Positions 8,999 to 19,016 are shown, counted from the first letter of the stretch. The stretch is DNA of 64,000 bases from Parabacteroides goldsteinii DSM 19448 = WAL 12034 (GCF_000969835.1 NZ_KQ033912.1:2059920-2123919), one strand, 5' to 3'. Made by a program: numbers and translations. The notes: generated by a model from the sequence alone, not told the origin.

Positions 8999-9793
8999 AT
9001 GGGAATAGGAAAATGGATCGGCGGCATTATCGGATTTATGGCTTTAGGGCCTTTGGGCGCTCTGGCCGGAATCGTATTCGGCTCTTTGTTTGATGAAGGG
9101 ATCAATCAGGCGGGACAGGCATACGGCGGAAGGAGTTATGAAAGTGAACCCTCCCCGGAAGACAGATACACGGGCCAGCGAAACAGCTTCCTTTTCTCCA
9201 TGCTCGTGATGGCATCGTACATCATCAAAGCCGACGGGCGGATCATGCACAGTGAAATGGAGTTTGTGCGCCAGTTCCTCAGAAGAAATTTCGGAGAAAT
9301 GGCCGTATCCCAGGGGGAACAGATTTTACTGAACCTTTTCGAACAGCAGAAACGCATGGATCGTGAAAATCCGATGGCTTTCAAAAATACCATCCGGGAA
9401 TGCGGAACACAGATCGCATACAACCTGAGTTACGAAGAACGCCTGCAACTCATGGCTTTTCTGGCCCAGATCGCCAAAAGCGACGGGCATGTATGCGCGG
9501 AAGAGATAGAAGCTCTCAAAGAAGTAGCCTTATCCATGGGATTATCGGACAGAGAGGTCGAGTCGATGCTTAATCTGGAAACAAATACGCTGGAAGAGGC
9601 TTACAAGGTTCTTGAAATAACACCGGAAGCAACCAACGAAGAAGTACGTGCCGCCTATCGCCGGCTTGCCCTGAAACATCATCCGGACAAAGTGGCTGCC
9701 TTAGGAGAAGATATCCACAAAGCGGCCAACGAAAAATTCCAGCGCATCAATGATGCTAAGGCAAAAATTTATAAAGCCCGGGGAATGAATTGA
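8999..9793 (+). CDS. TerB-like and DnaJ domain protein (DjlA-like)
   Basis: This 264-residue protein has three parts. Residues 1-35 are a glycine-rich hydrophobic segment. About 55-185 form a TerB-like helical domain, with ADGRIMHSE and KSDGHVCAEE as the two acidic TerB repeats. Residues 198-264 are a J domain with the HPD tripeptide intact at about residue 227. The order resembles DjlA, which stimulates DnaK at the membrane. The start is set by a TATCTTTG box 23 bases upstream. It appears monocistronic. Confidence 0.85.
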   Translation: MGIGKWIGGIIGFMALGPLGALAGIVFGSLFDEGINQAGQAYGGRSYESEPSPEDRYTGQRNSFLFSMLVMASYIIKADGRIMHSEMEFVRQFLRRNFGEMAVSQGEQILLNLFEQQKRMDRENPMAFKNTIRECGTQIAYNLSYEERLQLMAFLAQIAKSDGHVCAEEIEALKEVALSMGLSDREVESMLNLETNTLEEAYKVLEITPEATNEEVRAAYRRLALKHHPDKVAALGEDIHKAANEKFQRINDAKAKIYKARGMN

Positions 9794-9805
9794 TTTTTTT
9801 AATCG

Positions 9806-9813
9806 TATTTTTG
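9806..9813 (+). promoter_or_regulatory. -7 promoter box of the SIS/PfkB operon
   Basis: TATTTTTG matches TAnnTTTG and lies 38 bases before the ATG at 9852. Confidence 0.4.
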
Positions 9814-9851
9814 CACACTGTTAGGATAATTGTATAATTAATAAAGTATCT

Positions 9852-10463
9852 ATGTCACACGAAGCAATCGCCTGCATCCTGCAACAGGAGGCTGAAGCAG
9901 TACTGAATATCCCGGTAACCTCCGGCTATGAAGAAGCAGTAACTCTTATTGTCAAATATGTTCACGAACTGGGAGGGAAACTGATTACCAGTGGAATGGG
10001 AAAAGCCGGCCAGATTGCCATGAACATTGCTACCACCTTCAGTTCGACCGGTACGCCGGCCTTTTTCCTGCATCCCAGCGAAGCACAACATGGCGACCTG
10101 GGTATCGTGCGTGACAATGATATCATGTTACTGATCTCCAATTCCGGAAAGACACGCGAATTGCTGGAACTGGTAGAACTGACACGCGGTCTGGTGCCCG
10201 ACATGAAATTTATCGTTATCACCAGCAATTCGGAAAGTTCGCTGGCAAAAGATGCCGACGTATGCCTGCTTACGGGAGCTCCGAAAGAAGTGTGTCCGCT
10301 GGGACTCACTCCGACCACTTCAACGACGGTGATGACCGTTATCGGGGATATTTTGGTGGTAGGTACGATGAAAAGGATCAATTTCAACAATAAAGACTAT
10401 GCCAAACGGCATCACGGCGGTTACCTCGGATCGAAAAGCCGCGAACAGAGCAAGAATGAATAG
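9852..10463 (+). CDS. SIS domain sugar-phosphate isomerase (KpsF/GutQ-like, without CBS domains)
   Basis: This 203-residue protein is a single SIS domain, with GMGKAGQIA, SNSGKTRELLEL and TPTTSTTV as phosphosugar-binding loops. It resembles arabinose-5-phosphate isomerases such as KdsD/KpsF, but it ends where the CBS pair would begin, so it is a short form. The expected reaction is ribulose-5-P to arabinose-5-P, the first step of Kdo synthesis; other aldose/ketose isomerisations are possible. The PfkB kinase gene starts 19 bases downstream, so the two are probably cotranscribed. Confidence 0.8.
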   Translation: MSHEAIACILQQEAEAVLNIPVTSGYEEAVTLIVKYVHELGGKLITSGMGKAGQIAMNIATTFSSTGTPAFFLHPSEAQHGDLGIVRDNDIMLLISNSGKTRELLELVELTRGLVPDMKFIVITSNSESSLAKDADVCLLTGAPKEVCPLGLTPTTSTTVMTVIGDILVVGTMKRINFNNKDYAKRHHGGYLGSKSREQSKNE

Positions 10464-10482
10464 ACTATAAACAGCCCATTAT

Positions 10483-11406
10483 ATGAGAAAAGTTATTGGC
10501 ATCGGAGAGACGATTCTCGACATTATCTTTAAGAACGACCAGCCGCACACAGCCGTGCCGGGCGGATCAGTCTTCAACGGATTAGTGTCGCTGGGGCGTC
10601 TGGGAGTCCCGGTTTCTTTCATCAGCGAAGTCGGCAACGACCATGTAGGTGAGATCATCCGTAGATTCATGGAAGAGAATCATATCTCGACAGAATTTGT
10701 AGACCGTTTCCCGGACGGGAAGAGTCCGATATCGCTGGCTTTCCTCGACAATGAAAACAATGCCAATTACACTTTTTATAAAGATTATCCCAAACAACGG
10801 CTGGAAGTACCGCTACCGGTCATCAATGAGGACGATATCTTTATTTTCGGCTCCTATTACTCCCTGAATCCGGCTCTGAGAGAACGGATGGTTGAATTTC
10901 TGGAATATGCGAAAGAACGGAAAGCGATCATTTATTATGATCCGAACTTCCGGAAAGCGCACGCCCATGAAGCGATATACCTCACTCCCACCATCTTCGA
11001 AAATCTGGAATATGCAGATATCGTACGTGGTTCGGACGAAGACTTCTTCAATATTTTCAGAAAGACAGAGGTAGAACGGGTCTATGCCGACCATATCAAA
11101 TTTTACTGTGAACGGTTCATCTCCACACACGGGGCAAACGGGGTGAATCTGTACACAGGCAAATTGTCCGAACATTTCGATACCGACATGATCAATCCAG
11201 TCAGTACTATCGGTGCCGGAGATAATTTCAATGCCGGTATCATTTACGGATTATTGAAATATAATATCGGATATCATGATCTTTCGACCATGAGCAAAGA
11301 AACCTGGGAAAAGATTATCCGCTGCGGCATGGACCTTGCGTCTGAAGTATGCCAAAGCTATGATAATTACATTTCTAAAGAATTTGCAACCTCATACCGC
11401 CAGTAG
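10483..11406 (+). CDS. PfkB family carbohydrate kinase
   Basis: This 307-residue ribokinase-fold enzyme has the N-terminal GGSVFNGLVSLGRLG substrate motif and the C-terminal GAGDNFNAG motif, with the catalytic Asp near residue 247. The family phosphorylates fructose, ribose, adenosine and similar substrates; the sequence alone does not fix which. It lies 19 bases after the SIS gene, so the two may act on one sugar-phosphate pathway. Confidence 0.85.
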   Translation: MRKVIGIGETILDIIFKNDQPHTAVPGGSVFNGLVSLGRLGVPVSFISEVGNDHVGEIIRRFMEENHISTEFVDRFPDGKSPISLAFLDNENNANYTFYKDYPKQRLEVPLPVINEDDIFIFGSYYSLNPALRERMVEFLEYAKERKAIIYYDPNFRKAHAHEAIYLTPTIFENLEYADIVRGSDEDFFNIFRKTEVERVYADHIKFYCERFISTHGANGVNLYTGKLSEHFDTDMINPVSTIGAGDNFNAGIIYGLLKYNIGYHDLSTMSKETWEKIIRCGMDLASEVCQSYDNYISKEFATSYRQ

Positions 11407-11450
11407 TCTTAAATATCATTAACTCCGGTACGAAAAAGGGCAGGAATTAT

Positions 11451-11458
11451 TATCTTTG
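11451..11458 (+). promoter_or_regulatory. -7 promoter box of the tyrosine phosphatase gene
   Basis: TATCTTTG matches TAnnTTTG exactly. Transcription should begin near 11465, so the ATG at 11465 would be almost leaderless. This favours the downstream ATG at 11483. Confidence 0.5.
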
Positions 11459-11482
11459 TAATGTATGTATGCTAGAAAGACG

Positions 11483-12541
11483 ATGTTAGTAAAGATTTTT
11501 TCTCTGTTTGCTTGTGTTACGTTGATAACGGGTTGTTCCTCCAACAATCCGGAAATACGGGCGCTCTGCCTGCGCGATGATATAGGGAATTATATTCTGA
11601 AATGGGAAACCGAACCGCAAATGGAAGGTATACTTAAGATGTATGTTTCCGACGATCCCGAATCGTTCAACAGATCTCTTCCCGCAGGATATGCCAACAT
11701 AAAAGACGGTGTCACGACTTATATCACCAACGATAATATGTCGCGTAAATATTTCCTGTTGTCTTTCAACGATAAATATTTCAAGACGATCGGTGCCCGC
11801 TCCGTATCGATGGACAGCCTCCAGAATCTACGGGAAATCGGTGGCTACGGGACTGCCCACAACCATAAAACGACCCGCTGGGGACAGGTATTCCGTTCCG
11901 GACAACTCAGCTCCCTGAGCGAATGGGATTCGATCCGTCTGAACAATCTGCATATCAAAACGGTTATAGACCTGCGCGGGAATGATGAAGTAGCAGCCAG
12001 TCCGCTACGTTATTCCAATGCAAACATCGTACACATCCCTATTCCCATAAAGAATATGGATCACGTAGTTGCCCGCATACAGGAAGACCGGATGCGTAAA
12101 GGAGACGGAATCCTGTTCATGCAGGACACTTATTTGCAGTACGTTACTGATTACAGCGAACAATACGCTAAGGCGCTCGATGTTTTTCTGGATAAGGATA
12201 ATTATCCGATCCTGATTAACTGCTCGATGGGAAAAGACCGTACGGGTTACCTGACCGCCATACTGCTGTTTGCTCTCGGAATACCGGAAGAAACAATCAT
12301 TAAAGATTACATGGCTTCCAACGAGAATATCAATATCGGACATCTGGCCTATATGGCACGCGACCTGAGTACAAATGCACAGGAAACGATCACCACTTTG
12401 GTCACTGTCAACGAAGGGTTGATCGACCTGGTCCTGAAACGGATCCGGAAAGATTACGGCTCGGTAGACAAATATCTGTCAAAAGGATTACATCTGACAG
12501 ATAAGAAGCGGGATACATTAAAAGAAATTATGTTATATTAA
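11483..12541 (+). CDS. Lipoprotein tyrosine-protein phosphatase
   Basis: I chose the ATG at 11483 because it begins directly with a lipoprotein signal (MLVKIFSLF to LITGCSS) and leaves room for a leader after the promoter at 11451. An in-frame ATG at 11465 would add six residues. The protein has about 352 residues. An N-terminal Ig-like region is followed by a phosphatase domain of the Y_phosphatase3 type, with RSGQLSSL upstream and the P-loop NCSMGKDRTG, whose Cys247 is the nucleophile (CX5R). It probably removes phosphate from tyrosine or phosphoinositide-like substrates in the periplasm. It is monocistronic. Confidence 0.88.
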   Translation: MLVKIFSLFACVTLITGCSSNNPEIRALCLRDDIGNYILKWETEPQMEGILKMYVSDDPESFNRSLPAGYANIKDGVTTYITNDNMSRKYFLLSFNDKYFKTIGARSVSMDSLQNLREIGGYGTAHNHKTTRWGQVFRSGQLSSLSEWDSIRLNNLHIKTVIDLRGNDEVAASPLRYSNANIVHIPIPIKNMDHVVARIQEDRMRKGDGILFMQDTYLQYVTDYSEQYAKALDVFLDKDNYPILINCSMGKDRTGYLTAILLFALGIPEETIIKDYMASNENINIGHLAYMARDLSTNAQETITTLVTVNEGLIDLVLKRIRKDYGSVDKYLSKGLHLTDKKRDTLKEIMLY

Positions 12542-12562
12542 TGTGAATCCGAATTATTTATC

Positions 12563-12570
12563 TACCTTTG
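12563..12570 (+). promoter_or_regulatory. -7 promoter box of the DEAD-box helicase
   Basis: TACCTTTG matches TAnnTTTG and lies 38 bases before the TTG start codon. Confidence 0.45.
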
Positions 12571-12607
12571 TACCCTCTGAATTTATTATATACACATATA
12601 TCACATT

Positions 12608-14446
12608 TTGAAAACATTTGAAGAATTAGGAGTTGCCGCCCCCATATTGAAGGCAATTCAAGAAATGGGTTACGAATCGCCCATGCCGGTACAGGAAGAA
12701 GTGATTCCTTTCTTGCTGGGAGAAGACAACGACGTAATTGCATTAGCACAAACAGGAACAGGAAAAACAGCCGCTTTCGGTCTGCCCATCCTGCAGAAGA
12801 TCGATGTGACAAGATATCAGCCTCAAGCACTCATACTTTGTCCCACCAGGGAACTTTGTCTGCAAATTGCCGACGACCTGAATGATTACTCCAAATATAT
12901 CGACAACCTGAAGGTGCTGCCGGTATACGGAGGTTCCAGCATTGAAAGTCAGATCAAGACGTTAAAACGTGGCGTACATGTAGTGGTAGCGACACCGGGA
13001 CGCCTGCTCGACCTGATGAACCGTAAGACAGTCGATCTGGGTACGATCCGGAACGTTATTATGGACGAAGCGGACGAAATGCTGAACATGGGATTCACCG
13101 ACAGCATCAATGCGATTCTGGCTGAGGTTCCCCCCGCACGTAACATGTTACTTTTCTCCGCTACAATGCCGCAGGGTATTGCCAGCATCATGAAGAAGTA
13201 CATGAAGAACCCGAAAGAGATCGTTATCGGGAACAAAAACGAAGGTAACAAGAACATCAAGGATATCTACTATATGGTTCGTGCACAGGATAAATACCTG
13301 GCATTGAAGCGTATTGCCGACTTCTATCCGAACATCTACGGTATCGTTTTTTGCCGTACCCGTAAGGAAACACAGGAAATTGCCGACAAACTGATACAGG
13401 ACGGTTACAACGCCGATTCGCTGCATGGCGAACTGAGCCAGGCGCAGCGCGACTATGTGATGCAGAAGTTCCGTGTTAAAAACATTCAGTTGTTGGTTGC
13501 GACCGATGTCGCTGCCCGCGGACTGGACGTGGATGACCTGACTCACGTAATTAACTACGGTTTACCTGATGAAGTAGAATCTTATACTCACCGCCGTGGC
13601 CGTACAGGTCGTGCCGGCAAGACTGGTATTTCTATTTCCATCTGCCACGTAAAGGAAAAAGGTAAGATACGTCTGATCGAGAATATCATCAAGAAGAAAT
13701 TCGAAAAAGGTGAAATGCCGACCGGACACGACATCTGTGAAAAGCAGCTTTTCAACCTCGTCGACCAGATCGAAAAAGTGAAGGTGGACGAAGAAGAGAT
13801 CGCAACACTGATGCCGCAGATCTATCGTAAACTGGAATGGCTGGACAAGGAAGACATCATCAAACGTGTTGTTTCGCTGGAATTCAACCGTATGATCGAC
13901 TATTATAAAGATGCTGACGAGATACAGGAAGTAGACGAACGTTCGGCCCGTCTCGACCGTGCAGAACGCGGCGAACGCCGTGCCCACAATGCAGAAGAAG
14001 GTTTCTCACGCTTCTTCCTGAACTTCGGCAAATCAGACGGCTTATATCCGAACCAACTGATCGAACTTGTCAACAAATGCGTACCGGGTAAGGTTCGCAT
14101 CGGCAAGATCGACCTGCGCGACAACTTCTCATTCTTCGAAGTAGAGGAAGGCGAAGCACAGCGCGTAATGGACAGCATGAACGGTTTCGAGATCGAAGGA
14201 CGCCGCATCTCCGTTGAGCCTGCGCAGGGCAAAGGCGAAGGCAGAAGCAGCCGGGGTGGAAGATTCAGCCGTGGAGGAAATAACTCACGCGGTGGCAGTG
14301 GTTCCAGAGGCGGTTATAAGGGTGGCGGTGGCTATAAAGGCAAACGCGACGGTGGTTTCAGCGGCAGCACAACCGACAGACGCAACAGCGAAAAACCGTG
14401 GAGACGTGAAACGTCAGACCGCAATGCCCGTAAGAAAAGATATTAA
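12608..14446 (+). CDS. DEAD-box ATP-dependent RNA helicase with RNA-binding tail
   Basis: This 612-residue helicase opens with a TTG codon, and the encoded MKTFEELG is the usual N-terminal Q-motif lead of the family, so an ATG further in would truncate it. All core motifs are present: AQTGTGKT (about 46-53), PTREL, TPGR, DEAD (about 154), SAT, ARGLD and HRRGRTGR. A DbpA-like RNA-binding domain occupies about 465-540. The C-terminal 70 residues are Gly/Arg/Ser-rich with RGG repeats, typical of non-specific RNA binding. A role in ribosome assembly or cold-shock mRNA unwinding is likely. A strong bidirectional terminator follows. Confidence 0.95.
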   Translation: MKTFEELGVAAPILKAIQEMGYESPMPVQEEVIPFLLGEDNDVIALAQTGTGKTAAFGLPILQKIDVTRYQPQALILCPTRELCLQIADDLNDYSKYIDNLKVLPVYGGSSIESQIKTLKRGVHVVVATPGRLLDLMNRKTVDLGTIRNVIMDEADEMLNMGFTDSINAILAEVPPARNMLLFSATMPQGIASIMKKYMKNPKEIVIGNKNEGNKNIKDIYYMVRAQDKYLALKRIADFYPNIYGIVFCRTRKETQEIADKLIQDGYNADSLHGELSQAQRDYVMQKFRVKNIQLLVATDVAARGLDVDDLTHVINYGLPDEVESYTHRRGRTGRAGKTGISISICHVKEKGKIRLIENIIKKKFEKGEMPTGHDICEKQLFNLVDQIEKVKVDEEEIATLMPQIYRKLEWLDKEDIIKRVVSLEFNRMIDYYKDADEIQEVDERSARLDRAERGERRAHNAEEGFSRFFLNFGKSDGLYPNQLIELVNKCVPGKVRIGKIDLRDNFSFFEVEEGEAQRVMDSMNGFEIEGRRISVEPAQGKGEGRSSRGGRFSRGGNNSRGGSGSRGGYKGGGGYKGKRDGGFSGSTTDRRNSEKPWRRETSDRNARKKRY

Positions 14447-14466
14447 TCTATAATTATAGATAACAA

Positions 14467-14505
14467 AAAGAAGGGGCGGATCGTAATAGATTCCGTCCCT
14501 TCTTT
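14467..14505. terminator. Bidirectional intrinsic terminator
   Basis: AAAGAAGGGGCGGA pairs with TCCGTCCCTTCTTT around an 11-base loop: a 14-bp stem with one wobble, A-rich before and T-rich after. It lies between the convergent helicase and GH20 genes and can serve both. Confidence 0.9.
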
Positions 14506-14515
14506 TTATTTCAGA

Positions 14516-16090
14516 TCAACCATTCTGCAACACATCTTCTTTTTCCGGAGCATTCGGCTCAGGAGTCGAAGCCGGATCAAACGGATTGAAGTAATAGATA
14601 CCTAATGAATCCAGATATTGCAGGAAAACAGGCAACTTCTTCATAAAGAGACTGCATTCTTTTGCCTTGGCAGGTGTCCAGCCATCTTCGGCAACAGCGA
14701 CAAGGCGGGGGAAAGTCATAAAGTCCAGACGTTTCTCATCTGCCACACGTTCCGTCCACAATGAGAACTGTAAGCCCATCACCTGGTCTTCATAATCTTT
14801 CGTCAGGTGAATAATAGGTTCCGGGAAACGGTAGACATCTTCGATCGCATTATAACCGTTCCACAGACGGCCCACCTTATGTTCGCCATACTGGACAAAG
14901 TCTGCATAAAACGGACGGCGCGGTGTCATAATCACATTGTAACCATTCTCCAGCGCTTTTACCAGCTGGTGTTTACGGTCATGACGCCACCACATCACAA
15001 TTGCTTTATCGGGAGAAACACCGGCATCGATGATTTCATCCCAACCGATCATGGTTTTACCTTTAGAGGCTACAATATCGGCTGCGCGTTTCACGAAATA
15101 GTGCTCCAGTCCGGTTTCATTCTGCAATCCTTTATCTTTGATGAACTGCTGGATTTCGGGATCGGTAAACCAGCTCTGGTTACCGTAATGAACCTCATCC
15201 CCACCGATATGGATATATGGAGAAGGGAATAAAGAGACGATTTCATCGAGAACATCGCTGATAAACTGATAGGTCGTCTCTTTGCAAGGATGGAAAGTAA
15301 AACCGTCCCATTTGCCTTCGCCGCCACCGGACAGTTCCGGATAAGAACGGCTGACAGCGGTAGCATGTCCGGGCATATCGAATTCCGGCACTACCATAAT
15401 ATGACGTTCTGCCGCATAAGCCACGATCTCCTTTATCTCTTCCTGGGTATAAAATTTAGCCGAGGCTTCCGGATCATGCCAGTTACCGATAGCACCGACA
15501 GAGGTCAGCTTCGGATATTTCCTGATCTCGATACGCCAGCCCGGTTCGTCGGTCAAATGCCAGTGGAAAATATTCATACGGAGAGAAGCCATAATATCCA
15601 GATATTGTTTCACCTTCTCCTTACCGAAGAAATGACGGCTTTCATCCAGCATAAAACCTCTCCAGCCATAACGGGGCTGGTCAGTGATCTTACAAGCTCT
15701 CACTGTTCCTTTTCCAAAACGGGCCAGTTGTTTCAGGGCCTCTTTCGCATAGAACAGGCCGGATTCCGAAGAGGCTTCCAGTAAAACGGATTCCTGACTG
15801 ACTGTTAATGAATAAGCCTCATCCGGCATTTTCAGTTTTTCATCCAATACCAGTCGAACCGTGCCTTTGGAAGGTGTTCCTGATAAACCCAGTCCTTTTA
15901 GTTCAGACTGTAGTTTTTTAGCCAATTCATCGGCATATCCGCCATTCCCGCTGATCGGGGAAGCCGTGCCGATTGTAAACGATCCTTTGCCTCCCGAAAC
16001 CTTCGCCGGTGTGGGGAACAAAGCAAGTTGTGCAAATGCCGGCAAAGCAAGAAAAGCCAGCAATACTACAATAGATAATAGTTTTCTCAT
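14516..16090 (-). CDS. GH20 beta-N-acetylhexosaminidase
   Basis: This 524-residue secreted enzyme has a signal peptide ending at ALPAFAQ (about residue 20). Residues 22-130 form the GH20 N-terminal alpha/beta domain. The TIM barrel from about 140 begins RGFMLDESRHF and carries the catalytic pair D298-E299 in HIGGDEV, with HWHLTDEPGW upstream. It should release terminal GlcNAc or GalNAc from glycans such as mucin or N-glycans by substrate-assisted catalysis. Compared with many Bacteroides GH20s it lacks C-terminal accessory domains. It is divergent from the C69 peptidase gene. Confidence 0.93.
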   Translation of the reverse strand: MRKLLSIVVLLAFLALPAFAQLALFPTPAKVSGGKGSFTIGTASPISGNGGYADELAKKLQSELKGLGLSGTPSKGTVRLVLDEKLKMPDEAYSLTVSQESVLLEASSESGLFYAKEALKQLARFGKGTVRACKITDQPRYGWRGFMLDESRHFFGKEKVKQYLDIMASLRMNIFHWHLTDEPGWRIEIRKYPKLTSVGAIGNWHDPEASAKFYTQEEIKEIVAYAAERHIMVVPEFDMPGHATAVSRSYPELSGGGEGKWDGFTFHPCKETTYQFISDVLDEIVSLFPSPYIHIGGDEVHYGNQSWFTDPEIQQFIKDKGLQNETGLEHYFVKRAADIVASKGKTMIGWDEIIDAGVSPDKAIVMWWRHDRKHQLVKALENGYNVIMTPRRPFYADFVQYGEHKVGRLWNGYNAIEDVYRFPEPIIHLTKDYEDQVMGLQFSLWTERVADEKRLDFMTFPRLVAVAEDGWTPAKAKECSLFMKKLPVFLQYLDSLGIYYFNPFDPASTPEPNAPEKEDVLQNG

Positions 16091-16133
16091 GGGATTATAA
16101 TTGTTATGTTATCGTACACACCTTAGATTTGGG

Positions 16134-16141
16134 CAAATATA
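16134..16141 (-). promoter_or_regulatory. -7 promoter box of the GH20 gene
   Basis: TATATTTG on the minus strand, 44 bases before the ATG at 16090, in the divergent region shared with the C69 peptidase. Confidence 0.35.
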
Positions 16142-16196
16142 TGCAATTATTCCGATACAGTTTGTATCTTTAGCCATTAAATCAAATGACAAACAC

Positions 16197-17807
16197 ATGA
16201 ACAGATTGTTTCTCTTTACTCTTACACTTATCTGCCACTGTCTGATCACAACTGCGCAGGAGATTGAATATGCCCAACCGGTCAACACACCGGAAAGTTG
16301 CACTAGTATTATGGTCGGCAAGAAAGCCTCTGCCGACGGCTCGGTAATGACCAGCCACACTTGCGACGGAAATTACCGTACCTGGATGGATATTGTTCCG
16401 GCCGCCACCTATGACCGCGACACGACCGTCGCCATCCGGAACGGACGGATGCATACGGAATATCCGGGCGACCAGACCAACGTCGAGTTAAAAGGAACCA
16501 TCCCGCAGGCCCGTTCCACCTATCAGTTTTTGAATACCTCCTACCCTTGCCTCAACGAAAAACAACTGGGCATCGGCGAAACGACCATTTCCGGACGGAA
16601 AGAACTGATTAACAAGAAAGGCATGTTCATGATCGAAGAGTTGGAAAAGATCGCTCTTCAACGCTGCACGACTGCCCGCGATGCCATTCGCCTGATCGGT
16701 GAACTGGTCAAAGAACACGGCTATGGCGATTCCGGCGAATGTCTGACAATTGCCGACCCGGATGAAGTCTGGATATTTGAAGTCTTCGGTGAAGGGCCGG
16801 ACAAAATCGGCGGTGTCTGGGCAGCTGTCCGCATTCCGGACGACCATGTCAGTGTATCGGCTAATATCTCCCGCATATCTACTTTGGATTTAAAGGATAA
16901 AGACAATTATATGGCTTCCGCCAATGTCTTCGATGTTGCCAAAAAGATGGGATTCTGGGATGGGAAGGAACCGTTCCGTTTCTGGAAGGCTTACAGCGGA
17001 GGGAATTATTTCGGCGAACTGAAATCGTTTAGCCTGCGTGAGTTCTTTATCCTGAACAGCCTTGCTCCTTCCCTGAAGCTATCGTATGATTCGGAAGAAC
17101 TGCCATTGAGCGTAAAACCGGATAAGCAGGTAGCCGTAACCGATGTAATGGCGCTTTTGCGTGCAACCTATGAAGGGACAGACTGGGATACAACCAAAAA
17201 TCTGAAAGTCCCATCCAAAAAGAAAGACAGTTCGGATAAAGATTCTATCACCAGTCCGGCCGCCAATCCCTGGATGACGACCGATATGATCAATATGTTG
17301 AATGAAGTAAAACCCAGGACGGTCGACCGCAACCGTTTGGTAGCCGTTCCCCAATGTTCTTACTCCCATGTTATCCAGTTACGAAACTGGCTGCCTGATG
17401 CAGTCGGAGGGGTTGCCTGGTTGTCTTTCGACAATCCGGGACAGAGCCCGCGTATTCCTATTTTCTCCGGTTCCACCGCACTTCCTCCGAGTTTCGGTAT
17501 CTGCGGACAGCATCGCCATCGTACCGATGCCGCCATCTGGTCGTTCCGCGAAGCCAATAAACTGGCAACTGTACGCTGGGGACTGACAAAAGAGAAAATG
17601 CAAACAGCCATCGCCCATTTCGAAGAAAAAGGACAAACAGAATTACCTTTTGTTGAAGCTCAATACAAACAAATCCAACAAACGAAAGGCGATGAAGCTG
17701 CAAATGCTTATCTGACCGGCTATACTTCCGACTTTGCCGGCGCCGCCATGCAACGCTGGCGCGAAATGGCTGACGAGTTCTGGAAGATGTTTGCACGAGG
17801 TTTCTAA
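16197..17807 (+). CDS. Secreted C69 family dipeptidase
   Basis: I chose the ATG at 16197 (536 residues) because it opens with a signal peptide (MNRLFLFTL to ITTAQ). An in-frame ATG at 16101 would run through the promoter region. After the signal, Cys33 in ESCTSIMVGKKAS is the N-terminal nucleophile expected for C69 dipeptidases, exposed after propeptide removal. GYGDSGECLTIADP and VWIFEVFGEGP are conserved family segments. It should cleave dipeptides in the periplasm. The C1B peptidase follows 31 bases later and is probably cotranscribed, giving a small peptide-degrading unit. Confidence 0.9.
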   Translation: MNRLFLFTLTLICHCLITTAQEIEYAQPVNTPESCTSIMVGKKASADGSVMTSHTCDGNYRTWMDIVPAATYDRDTTVAIRNGRMHTEYPGDQTNVELKGTIPQARSTYQFLNTSYPCLNEKQLGIGETTISGRKELINKKGMFMIEELEKIALQRCTTARDAIRLIGELVKEHGYGDSGECLTIADPDEVWIFEVFGEGPDKIGGVWAAVRIPDDHVSVSANISRISTLDLKDKDNYMASANVFDVAKKMGFWDGKEPFRFWKAYSGGNYFGELKSFSLREFFILNSLAPSLKLSYDSEELPLSVKPDKQVAVTDVMALLRATYEGTDWDTTKNLKVPSKKKDSSDKDSITSPAANPWMTTDMINMLNEVKPRTVDRNRLVAVPQCSYSHVIQLRNWLPDAVGGVAWLSFDNPGQSPRIPIFSGSTALPPSFGICGQHRHRTDAAIWSFREANKLATVRWGLTKEKMQTAIAHFEEKGQTELPFVEAQYKQIQQTKGDEAANAYLTGYTSDFAGAAMQRWREMADEFWKMFARGF

Positions 17808-17838
17808 ATAACGATTACAAACTATTAAATCATATTTT

Positions 17839-19008
17839 ATGAAAGCATTATTCATATCCTGCGCCTTGCTGCTTTCCGCACTCAGCGCATTCGCCCAAGG
17901 CTATCAGTTTACCGAAGTCGTGACAGTTCCGGCTACCCCGGTAAAAAATCAGGCAGCCACCGGTACTTGCTGGTGTTTCGCCACCACCTCATTTATGGAA
18001 TCGGAGTTATTACGCATGGGAAAGGGAGAATACGACCTCTCTGAAATGTTCATCGTACGCCAGAAATATATGAACCAGTTACAGGATAATTACCTGCGAC
18101 GTGGCGAAGGAAATATCGGACAAGGCAGTCTGGCACATACTTTTAAAAATGCATACCGTCAGGTAGGAATCGTTCCCGAAGAGGTTTACAAAGGGATCAA
18201 CTACAATTCCGAACGCCACAATCACAGCGAAATGGCTCAATATATGAAAGCTATCGCTGACGTTGCGGTAAAAAATAAGAAACGCAGCCCTGAATACGAC
18301 AAACTGATACAAAACCTGTTCGATACCTACCTGGGACAGCTTCCGGCTACATTCACTTACAAAGGGAAAGAATATACTCCCAAGACATTTGCTGAATCCC
18401 TGGGACTGAATATGGACGATTACATCGAACTGACGAGCTTCACCCATCATCCGTATTACGTAAAATTCGACATTGAAGTACCAGACAACTGGGAACATCA
18501 GCTCATGTACAACCTGCCGCTCGACGAAATGATCGAGACAGTCGATTATGCCCTGAACAACGGTTTCACCGTATGTTGGGATGGTGACGTCAGCGAAAAA
18601 GGCTTCTCCTTTAAGAATGGCGTAGCCATCAACCCGGAAGTAAAGAAGGTGGAAGACCTTTCAAATACCGACCGCGCCCGTTTCGAAAAGATGGACGAGA
18701 AAGAGCGCCTGGAAGAAGTATACAAGTTCGAACAGCCGTATCCGGAAGTAAAAGTAACCCCCGAAGTCCGTCAGGAAGGTTTCGAAGCATTCGTGACTAC
18801 CGATGACCATCTGATGCATCTAACCGGTATCGCCAAGGACCAGAACGGCACCAAGTACTACATCACCAAAAATTCATGGGGCACAGACCGTAACAAATTC
18901 GGTGGCTACCTGAATATGTCGGAAAGCTTCGTCCGCGCCAAAACCATTTATGTAATGGTTCATAAAGACGCTATCCCGAAAGCGATCAAAACAAAATTAG
19001 GCTTATAA
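17839..19008 (+). CDS. Secreted C1B (bleomycin hydrolase-like) aminopeptidase
   Basis: This 389-residue papain-fold enzyme has a signal peptide ending at LSAFAQ. The catalytic Cys44 lies in GTCWCFATTSFMESE, the His in DDHLMHLTG near residue 324, and the Asn in TKNSWG. This order matches the C1B aminopeptidases related to bleomycin hydrolase, here exported rather than cytosolic. It lies 31 bases after the C69 dipeptidase gene, and both would process peptides in the periplasm. A hairpin (19017-19051) follows. Confidence 0.9.
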   Translation: MKALFISCALLLSALSAFAQGYQFTEVVTVPATPVKNQAATGTCWCFATTSFMESELLRMGKGEYDLSEMFIVRQKYMNQLQDNYLRRGEGNIGQGSLAHTFKNAYRQVGIVPEEVYKGINYNSERHNHSEMAQYMKAIADVAVKNKKRSPEYDKLIQNLFDTYLGQLPATFTYKGKEYTPKTFAESLGLNMDDYIELTSFTHHPYYVKFDIEVPDNWEHQLMYNLPLDEMIETVDYALNNGFTVCWDGDVSEKGFSFKNGVAINPEVKKVEDLSNTDRARFEKMDEKERLEEVYKFEQPYPEVKVTPEVRQEGFEAFVTTDDHLMHLTGIAKDQNGTKYYITKNSWGTDRNKFGGYLNMSESFVRAKTIYVMVHKDAIPKAIKTKLGL

Positions 19009-19016
19009 AAACAATT